This document shows positions 1 through 6,715 of a DNA stretch of 14,201 nucleotides, piece by piece. Under the pieces are notes generated by a model. It ran no database searches. It was not told where the DNA came from and worked only from the letters and a program-made list of their open reading frames with translations. This DNA is from Falciphora oryzae. Taxonomy: Eukaryota > Ascomycota > Sordariomycetes > Magnaporthales > Magnaporthaceae. Position numbers and translations under genes: made by a program. Location of the stretch: positions 320,482 to 334,682 of the forward strand of contig JNVV01000021.1 of assembly GCA_000733355.1 (NCBI GenBank), read 5' to 3'. The stretch's first letter is position 1. Every line of letters starts with the position of its first letter.

Positions 1-511
1 CAAGCCTAGCACCACGTGGAGGTCACCAATGCAGCAAGAATGCTGTGAATCGCCCCTTTTGGCGGGACTGGCACATTCTTGTGCAGGTCCAGCCCTGCCC
101 GGATCGGGGCATGTTGTGCGGCACAACGAATGGTCTGGGCGGCGCCTTGGGCTGGTACTGCGCCTGTCCTCGCGAGCATCTTGCAACCCAACATGGTTCC
201 GTTCATCTCTGGGGCGAGAGAGGCTCAGGTGTGGAATTGGCCTGACCTGGCCGCAGGACTCAGGCTGCAAATGGGAATGCTCGGGGCTGATGGCCTTGCC
301 AACACACCCCACACCGAGTGGTACATCGGTGCCGACGGAACGGCACTGCGCCGCTGGATACCCTACCCGGATGGGGGGATTCCTGGTCAGCGCCAGGAAC
401 AGAGAGACAGGTGTCTCGCTTTGCAACAGTGGCAGCAGAGCCTCCATCGATTCCCACGCAATCATCATTGCAGATGGGATGTATCGGGCACTCATTGCGT
501 TGCCGAATAGC
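1..511. other. No gene recognised (upstream of the duplicated unit)
   Basis: This GC-rich stretch has open frames in several overlapping registers on both strands. The longest is a plus-strand frame of 182 codons at 29-577. None shows a recognisable domain, a signal peptide or a convincing TATA-plus-leader arrangement. The frames overlap each other, as expected for stop-poor, GC-rich DNA. The homology shared with the right end of the window begins only near position 512, so this part belongs to neither duplicated copy. I see no promoter, repeat or RNA gene that I can support here. Confidence 0.5.
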
Positions 512-732
512 ACGACGGGTTCCATCAGCCCCGTGCAAACCCCAATTGGCGTCTGCCGCGTCCGCAACGAAGCTTAAAAGAGCACCTGCGAAGGGGCTTA
601 GACTGGATTTCACGGGCGCGCCACCGGAAAATTCCAACGTTGTCGTCTCTGTCGGATATGTGCATAGGCGCGGCCCTATCGCGTGGGGTCGCGGCCCTCC
701 GCCCGGACTCATTGAGCGCTCGCATTTCCGGC

Positions 733-824
733 GCGATTGGTGCCCTTCCATCCCGGCTTCTTGCGGTTGGTCGCCCTCGCCGTAGGCTTGCGTCCGAGAG
801 GGTGTCGTCGCATCACCGCAACTT
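733..824 (+). promoter_or_regulatory. Conserved upstream block, copy A
   Basis: This aligns without gaps to 12249-12340; I count 69 of 92 identical positions. The last 22 nt (803-824) are identical in both copies, and so are the 11-nt and 10-nt runs around 'ttgcggttggt' and 'gccctcgccg'. It ends 302 nt before the ATG of the copy A gene (294 nt in copy B). The flanking upstream DNA is clearly less conserved, which suggests a regulatory element or an upstream non-coding exon. The lack of gaps means all six frames are preserved, so openness in any frame is not evidence of coding. Function is inferred only from conservation. Confidence 0.45.
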
Positions 825-1004
825 CGTTGCGCCACCGCGACATTGCATGTCGGTCTGGCGATGGAGTCTTTATTGGATACATGGGCATCAACGTCACGGT
901 TGCCCTGCTTCATAGCACTGCCGCCTCTCCCTGATGCACTCGTTCTTGCCGTCGTCGGTTATCGTCCGCCCGACTAGAATGTCGCTATGAGGGGTTGAAG
1001 GTCC

Positions 1005-1010
1005 ATAAAT
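1005..1010 (+). promoter_or_regulatory. TATA-like box of the copy A gene
   Basis: ATAAAT in the context 'ggtccataaattggcc' lies 121 nt before the start codon at 1126. Copy B has ATAAAT at 12513-12518, also exactly 121 nt before its ATG. The interval after it (1035-1125) is pyrimidine-rich and contains no ATG, as expected of a fungal 5' leader. Confidence 0.55.
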
Positions 1011-1125
1011 TGGCCATGAGGTCCGTGTTTGTTCCCACGCTCTCTTTTCCCTCCATCACACGGCCCCAAAAATATCTTCTTGACGAGAAACACCACCCAC
1101 GCCCATCCGATCTCCTCCCTTAGCC

Positions 1126-2235
1126 ATGTCATCGCAACCGGCCGACCTAGATGCTGCCGAACGGGGTGTACCCAGGAGCTTCACCGCGACTACCGCCGTC
1201 AATTCGAATACAGACGAGTGTGAGTCCTATGATCCAGTGCCGCCTTGAAAACTGAGATAAAGAAAGCTAAAATTTAATGGTGGCCAAGTCGGAATCAAGA
1301 AGCTCAGCATACCCGCGATGCAAGCCGTGTACTTGGATATTCGGTGCTTCCCGGTCTTCTCAGAGGCAGTATGCCACTCCATCGACGGGCTGGCTCGGGA
1401 CGTGACCTTCCATATCAACCAATTCAACGATCTCAGTCAATGCGGGGCCGACGGCGAACGTCTAGGGGTTGCGGAGAAGGAAATGACCGCCGCACTTGAG
1501 AAGTATTGTGGGTTCATCACACCAGCCCCTCCCCAGAGCGCCCCGTCCTCATTGGTCTTTGTATCTCTTGCCCAGACTCCTTCCTGGCACTAGTCGACAA
1601 GGTGCAAGCATTCGACATGCCCAGCTGCGCCTCGCTTAAGGAGCTGGGGGCCTTTTACAAGCAGCAAGGCATCGCAGTCCCAGAAGCAATCGAGAACCGC
1701 AGCCGGGACGAATACAGACTTATCAGCCCCAAGAGGGCCGAGCACCAGAAGCGGCTTATCCAGCTATGGCACGCTGTGGATTGGGATAAGTGGTTTGTGA
1801 GTGCCCCGTTTCGAGTTCTCCTTCGTCTTGCTCCCCGTGCTTCGCGGCAGAATGTGGTACTGCCTCATTGGGGAAAAGGAATACCACCAGTACATGTATA
1901 CTGACCGCCTACTTTCGACTGCGCCTCAGTCCTGGGCCAAGACGGGCGAGCTGCAGGGCAACGGCTGGTTGTCCAGTTCCAGCACGTTCTCAGACCGCAA
2001 GGTCATGGTGCTCGCAGGCGCCCTCAGGTCCACCGTAGTGTACATAGCCATTATGGTGCCCATGGCTGTGATCCCCCTAAATGAGCTCAGCACGGGTCTT
2101 GCGCTCCTGGTCTGCTTCTTGCTGCTGGTGATGGCTGGGACGGTGCTGATTTGCCTGTTCGAAAGACAAGAAATGGCGTTCCTGGTGTACGCTGCCTTCC
2201 TGGCCGCCATGCTTCAAGTCAGGGCTGGTGCCTGA
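1126..2235 (+). CDS. Three-helix membrane protein, DUF6594-like, copy A
   Basis: My model is four exons, 1126-1219, 1289-1507, 1576-1796 and 1930-2235, giving 279 residues. Introns are 1220-1288 (GTGAGT), 1508-1575 (GTGGGT...CCCAG) and 1797-1929 (GTGAGT, branch 'actgacc', CTCAG). The N-terminus is short and polar. Exon 2 carries 'AVYLDIRCFPVFSEAVC' and exon 3 carries 'SLKELGAFYKQQG', 'SPKRAEHQKRLIQ' and 'VDWDKWF'. Exon 4 has three hydrophobic segments at about residues 212-228, 234-255 and 260-275, ending 'AFLAAMLQV' just before the C-terminus. A C-terminal three-helix block after a soluble, helical front half is typical of fungal DUF6594 proteins, whose role is not established. The exon 2 region is not clearly that family, so I hold the name loosely. 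The start is supported by the conserved TATA spacing, an ATG-free leader and the aligned N-terminus of the copy B gene ('NAAE'/'DAAE'). The odd feature is the intron 1 acceptor: the site homologous to that of copy B (ending 1299) would create an immediate stop, so I used AAG ending at 1288. Confidence 0.7.
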
Positions 2236-2640
2236 GAGTTTACGCCACAGGGGGCTGTCGGCTGGAATTATATCTAGGCTCTGGATAAGACTCGCGAGCT
2301 TGGAGAAAGGAGGCGATGACCCTCCGCCGGACGGTATAAGGGCTGCATAAGGGCAGACAATCGAGAAGGGGATTCATGGCCATAGTACCAAGAAGCTACA
2401 TGGGCTTTGCTATAGGCTGGAAGCCCCCAAAGATACATACATACAGGACTGGGGCAAGGGGGCGGGCGTCGTACTGAATACATACAGAAACATGCCTATC
2501 AAGATCAGAGCCGTCCACACGGCTTTTACAGAGACCTGATTGACTGGTATGCAGCTCTATGGATCCGGCCCCCACTGCTCCCCTAGGATGTGGGCGTCTG
2601 CGCTTCTTGCTAAGCAGGTAAGCAGGCAGGTGCAGGACCC
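2236..2640 (+). other. Conserved 3' flank of copy A
   Basis: This is the DNA downstream of the copy A stop codon and aligns with 13759-14160. Shared stretches include 'ggctgcat', 'ggcgggcg/ggcgggtg', 'acatgcc.atcaagat.agag' at 2490-2510 and 'gactggt..gcagct'. It contains short TACA/CATA repeats ('acatacatac' near 2433-2445) and a run of 'agcaggtaagcaggcaggtgcagg' type near 2612-2635. A minus-strand frame of 153 codons (2396-2857) crosses the end of the homology and resembles no family I know. I read the region as 3' UTR plus intergenic DNA carried along in the duplication. Confidence 0.5.
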
Positions 2641-5600
2641 ACAAATTGACATTATGCCAACGAGATGCACCATACCTCGCATCGCCCCAGTTCCCCCAGA
2701 GGCGCATGGCCCGCCAGTCCGGCCCTATCGCCTCTGCTGCCACCGATACTGGGTTAAGTTGCTGAGTCCCGGAGAAAAACGTGCGTTTGATGGATTGGCC
2801 GTCCCTAGACTCGATTCGGGACCGAGTATCCACCGGCGAAGCCAGCAATGGGCACACTATGCATGACTAGCGACAAGCAGCAGGCTGGGCTCTCACCTAT
2901 TTCCACACATGTCGGGCGCGCGGAGGCTCTCGGTCACCGCCAGTGCCCTCGAGTGTCCTGCCGTCCGCCCGATACCACGCGTAACATTACTTGGCGCTGA
3001 AGAGTGGAGGCACCTCTGTCGCTGCCAACCCGCCAACAAGCGCGGAACACACTGACTGGGCTTTCTTCGAGACGTTGGGTCAGACTCTGGCGGGAGTGGA
3101 CCAGGTGCAGATAGAAAGTGCTGACTGCGATCAGGGGTTCAGGGGCTAACAAGGACGAGAGAGCAGGTGAACCAAGTCAATTCCCTGCCTCCATCTTTCT
3201 CGTATGTCAGTGAACTGCCTATCGTTGATAGAGCTGGCAAAAAAGCAGAGGCTGCCGCCTGCATGATCGCAGATTTCAAGCATCGGGTTTAGAGCCTTGA
3301 CCGATGTTGGTATCGACAAAGACAGCAACATGATCCCATGTCCACCCACGGGCTCAATTGTCCTCGTGCGTTTTGGCCGCTGGAGGACCGCCAGGGCAGA
3401 GCAGGCCATGGCAATTTGAAATCCAGCATTCAATCGAATTTAGATCCTCGCAGACACTTGCTAGCATGACCGTGGCCATCGTATGCAGCAGCATGTTCGT
3501 TCTCTGGGGCAAATGTCAATCCCTGATCCTCTGCAATTCAGCGCTCGAACGATAACATTAGGGTGCCTGCAGCAACCTCGGGACTTGTGCATCTCCACAG
3601 ATTACAAACCGTGCATCTGAACTTAATTGCACGAACGGATAACGTCCGACGACATGGACCGGATACTGACCCAGCCCAGCCTGCCTTTTCTCTCTACTTC
3701 TCTTTTCGCTGCATCCATCTTCCTTTTCTCCTCTCTGCCTACCCCTTTCCACCTTGTTCGCCCTACCCGCCTGCACCGAAACTTGACAGTGGTAACAGAA
3801 CCCTTGCAACCAGCGTCGAAATTACCGGGATTGAGCTGGAGATAGGGGCCCCACAGACAGCTGTCATGAATACCTGTCAAAAGTGCACGACCGAAGGCCC
3901 AAGCGCTGCGCCTCGGGGCCGAAGCCACGGTCCTCAATCTTCTTTTCGGACCCCTGCGGGCAACTACAAGCAAGTCAGGAGTTTTTCTTTCACTCTTTTG
4001 GCACCTAGCTATTTTTGATCTCTAGCTCCAGAAACATCCCGCCAAGGCCAATGTGCCGTCCTGCACTATACAGTCTAGCCGATCTGTTTGGTCATCAAGT
4101 TGAAGGACAGGCCTCCCTGTCAAGAAAACAGGCATTGTTGACCAGGGGCAATACGCAAGCCTTGGAGGTGGGACATATGTATGGCATACATGCATCGGCA
4201 AGCCATCCCGATATGTGCGTCGTGGTCCCTGGCCTCGACGGTTGCATGCATTTTCGCCGACAACGGAGAAGCGGGCTGATATTTCCTTGGTGGATAAACA
4301 AATGTAGATGCCGCTTATCAATGATAGGAGGGTTTATGCGCTGGGCTTGACCATAGCTTCCTGAGAGACCGTCTTTGCGGAGGAGGAGGATATAACTGCT
4401 GGAATCGGCCGTGTCTGCTCTGTTGTAACATATCACAGTTATGCATGCTCCTCCGACAAGTGAGGGTTCCTCCAAGTTAACAGGCACTCTGTTTGACCTA
4501 GGTTAGCTTCCATATGCCAAATAGCGAGGGTGATGCAGTTGATTCTCGACCTAGCCGTTGTTATGGGGAGGAGCGGTCAAGATCGCCTAGGGGTCCGCCG
4601 AACCTCGGGCGTAGGGCTGGAGACTGGAGACCCGTGATAGATCTGGCACGACGGACAGCTCGGCTCGAACAGCGGCACACAGGTGTCAATCCGCAATCTG
4701 CTTGATAAATGGCTGTGCTTCGTCGGCACCCGGATAGCATCAAGCAAGCAACAAGAACATGCCAAAATTCGAGGCAGAGGCGCGCGCCGCTTTTCGAAGC
4801 ATGGCGTAGATTCGTCTTTCAGGGCAGGGACAAGGCTTCCAGCAAGAACCACTTGGTTGTGGGGGTGGGTTACCTAATCCATCCCAAACCCCGCGCCCAA
4901 GCCGCCCGCACCAAACACCTCTCCCGACACTTAATAAGCATACAGTGGCTTGGACTGCGAGTCTAGGAAGAAGACACGACATCGTATTGTTTTTTTCTCT
5001 GCCGGAACTCGGGCGGCGGGTTACGGCCGAAGTTGGACTGGGCTCGCTTTGGGGCTCGGCTGGGGGGGCGGGAGGTGGACAAGCCACCTGCCGGCGCTCC
5101 GGGGCTCGGATGGGAAGCGAGAGTTGGAACACAGAGCATGTACCTGCCCGCCCGTAGGACAAGTAAAAAAAAAAAAAAATCCACAACCAGGGCGTGACTG
5201 CAGGTTTTTTTTTTCTGTCACTTTACCAAGGCAGACAACCCCCACATCGGGTGCAACAGCTGATGAGGCACACGTTTCTCGGACGGGGCGCCGGGCATCA
5301 TACTACTCTTTCCGTGCAACGCGAGTAAGGATCAAGGTGGGTGGGACAGGCCGGGTCGGAGAGAGAGCGGGGTACGACATTCTAGAAGCCGGAAGCAGGG
5401 GTATTTCCCCCGTGTGCTCACATTCGTTCCATGGCTGCGTTCGACCAGATAGCATTATCTATATAGGCCTAGGACCATAAGAATATCGAAGCGCGACCTT
5501 GTGGTCTAAATGCGGCCATTTGGAGGCAAGTTCCTCCATGGAAATGCCTGCTCAGTGCAGAAAGTCGTGCTTTCTTGAACGACGCTATCAAAATACCTAC

Positions 5601-6400
5601 CTACCTAGGAAGTTTACTTATTCTATACGTTGGCTTTTGGAAATTGTATGTTTGACTAGAGAAGCAAGGGCGCACATCGTGTTCCCATAATATATTTCAA
5701 AAGCATTAGTCTGGCGTGTCGCGTCAATCCTCGGTCGAGTCAAAGCCGCCCCGACCGCTTGGGTCGCCACAAACCAGGCCAGCGGAAGCCAACGCTCACA
5801 AAATCGACGCGTCTAGCCGCCGCATCCATGGCCACATCGTTTGATGCAAATGCCTGCCACCCTCACCTGTAAGACGTGCATGTGGCTACACCTTTCCCCA
5901 TATCTCGGATGACACTCGCCATTACCGATCGTGACGACTTAAAAAGAAAGACCTGTTACAAGGCGAGAGAATATGTTGCTAACCGGCCGCATCCTCGCTT
6001 AATGGTGGCGCTCTAGGTTCCGAACATGTCATCCGTCTGCTTTTGGCGCCTTTTTCTGTTTGTTTCCAAGTTCGAACAAAATTCTCCGACACGGTGATAA
6101 CTTGTATGCGTTCAATTTCTCGAAGGACAAAAAAGCTCAAGGAAACACATTCTCCCTGCAAACAACATTTCCTCTTCTCCTCGAGCAAATGCCAGGCGGG
6201 AAGCTTGCAAACACATCCCCGCGAGGGTCGCGGATTGCGCTGGGGAGAGGAAAGACCCCATGGAAGCGAATGTTCGCTGGTGGACAAAATTACACAGAGT
6301 AGATCGAGGGGGACAGACAAACCAGACAGTCATACAGACGCACAGCGACAGACGTCGTAAACTCTCCATTACCTCAGCTGTCGTCTGTCAAGCTACCGTG
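2641..6400. other. Long intergenic stretch with no recognised gene
   Basis: About 3.8 kb contain no open frame that I recognise as a protein. The frames are short, on both strands, overlapping and without domain features. Visible content is a pyrimidine-rich tract at about 3680-3765, a 15-A run at 5165-5179 facing a 10-T run at 5205-5214, repeated CTAC units near 5598-5610 ('acctacctacctagg') and TATA-like sequence at 5460-5466. A small spliced gene could be hidden here, since exons under 60 codons would be easy to miss. The AT content rises near 5560-5700 and 5940-6120, but I cannot tie this to a transposon remnant. Confidence 0.4.
3680..4018 (+). other. CT-rich leader-like tract followed by a 50-codon frame
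   Basis: Positions 3680-3765 are almost all C and T, like many fungal 5' leaders. An ATG at 3866 (context 'gtcatga', purine at -3) opens a frame of 50 codons to 4018, beginning M-N-T-C-Q-K-C. It has a CxxC pair, several Ser/Pro/Arg residues and no recognisable domain. The distance from the CT tract to the ATG, with another ATG in between (3653), weakens the case. A donor-like 'gtcagg' at about 3974 is poor. I list it only as a possible first exon of an unrecognised gene, and a chance frame is more likely. Confidence 0.15.
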
Positions 6401-6408
6401 AAAGGATA

Positions 6409-6414
6409 TATAAA
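6409..6414 (+). promoter_or_regulatory. TATA box upstream of the 6556 start
   Basis: TATAAA within 'ggatatataaacacccc' is the clearest TATA box in the window. It lies 147 nt before the ATG at 6556. After it come pyrimidine-rich sequence and the strong start context 'cgaccatgg'. An ATG at 6431 opens a 37-codon frame that ends 9 nt before the main start. Because it is only about 20 nt from the TATA box it may lie upstream of the transcription start; otherwise it would be an upstream ORF. Confidence 0.55.
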
Positions 6415-6555
6415 CACCCCAGCTAGGCTCATGGCTTGGTTTGATCCGAGAGTCCTTCCGAACCAACTTCCAGACCGCGCCTCTTGCTCCTCGCAGCCGC
6501 CAAAGCAAGCCTCTCGATTCCCTCTGCCCCCCAATTCTCTCTGATATTTTCGACC

Positions 6556-6715
6556 ATGGACGAAAAGCGTATCATTGTTCGCCCCACGCCGACTCCGCCA
6601 AAGCCACCGGCCGGGGGCGGGCGCTGCTGGTATGTTCAACTGTTTTTTTTTTTTTTTTTTTTTGCTGATCAGGTTTGGCGTCTGGCGTTCGGAAGCTAAG
6701 CAGCTACTGCTCTAA
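6556..6715 (+). CDS. Small protein with EKRIIVRP N-terminus, copy 1
   Basis: I do not recognise this family. The frame starts at a strong context (A at -3, G at +4). It encodes M-D-E-K-R-I-I-V-R-P, then alternating Thr/Pro, PPKPP and a Gly-rich GGGRCW. The same peptide starts the frame at 9491, and the codons differ almost only at synonymous third positions, which supports real coding. The tentative model joins 6556-6629 and 6673-6715 (38 residues), removing a 43-nt intron that begins GTATGT and contains a 21-T run (6643-6663) before 'gatcag'. Unspliced, the frame ends at 6699 after a run of phenylalanines encoded by the T tract. The intron is very short and later acceptors (near 6822 or 6872) also lead quickly to stops. 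The gene may therefore be longer with further exons, or be truncated. The N-terminal portion is reliable; the C-terminal part is a guess. Confidence 0.4.
6643..6663 (+). repeat. Run of 21 T
   Basis: This homopolymer lies inside the putative intron of the copy 1 small gene, directly after GTATGTTCAACTG. It could act as a very long polypyrimidine tract before the acceptor at 6671-6672. Runs this long are also prone to length variation and sequencing error, so the exact count should be treated with care. Confidence 0.8.

Larger units (their letters stand above)
512..2640 (+). repeat. Duplicated unit, copy A (direct repeat of 12025-14160)
   Basis: By eye, this block aligns with 12025-14160 in the same orientation and order. 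The alignment starts at a shared 'gacgggttcc' (512-521 and 12025-12034). It runs through a conserved upstream block, the TATA box, the leader, four exons and three introns of the gene, and about 400 bp past the stop codon. Non-coding landmarks include 'cccaattggc', 'gctgagcgctc/attgagcgctc', the 92-nt block at 733-824, and after the gene 'acatgcc.atcaagat.agag' (2490 and 14009) and 'gactggt..gcagct'. Non-coding parts are diverged, with many indels and substitutions, so the duplication is old. I infer a dispersed or formerly tandem segmental duplication later split by about 9.4 kb. No terminal repeats or target-site duplications mark it as a mobile element. Confidence 0.8.

Noticed and set aside
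29..577. 182-codon plus-strand open frame near the left end
   Set aside because: It overlaps at least five other open frames on both strands in stop-poor GC-rich DNA, has no recognisable domain, and runs into the duplicated unit without its frame being preserved in copy B.
260..913. 217-codon minus-strand open frame
   Set aside because: The frame is not maintained in the homologous DNA of copy B, and its residue composition (rich in Arg, Ala, Gly, Pro) is what GC-rich antisense frames give by chance.
640..915. Conserved peptide-like stretch upstream of copy A matching one in 12090-12659
   Set aside because: The underlying 92-nt block aligns without gaps, so every frame is equally preserved. 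The mismatches do not favour third positions of this frame, so it is better treated as conserved non-coding DNA.
5165..5214. A15 run facing a T10 run, which could be read as a hairpin or as poly(A) tails of retroelements
   Set aside because: The spacer and outer flanks are not complementary beyond the homopolymers, and no retroelement sequence lies upstream.
5239..5253. 15-nt sequence 'cccccacatcgggtg' repeated at 10857-10871
   Set aside because: The flanks do not match, and one 15-mer shared by chance in a 14-kb GC-rich window is not surprising.
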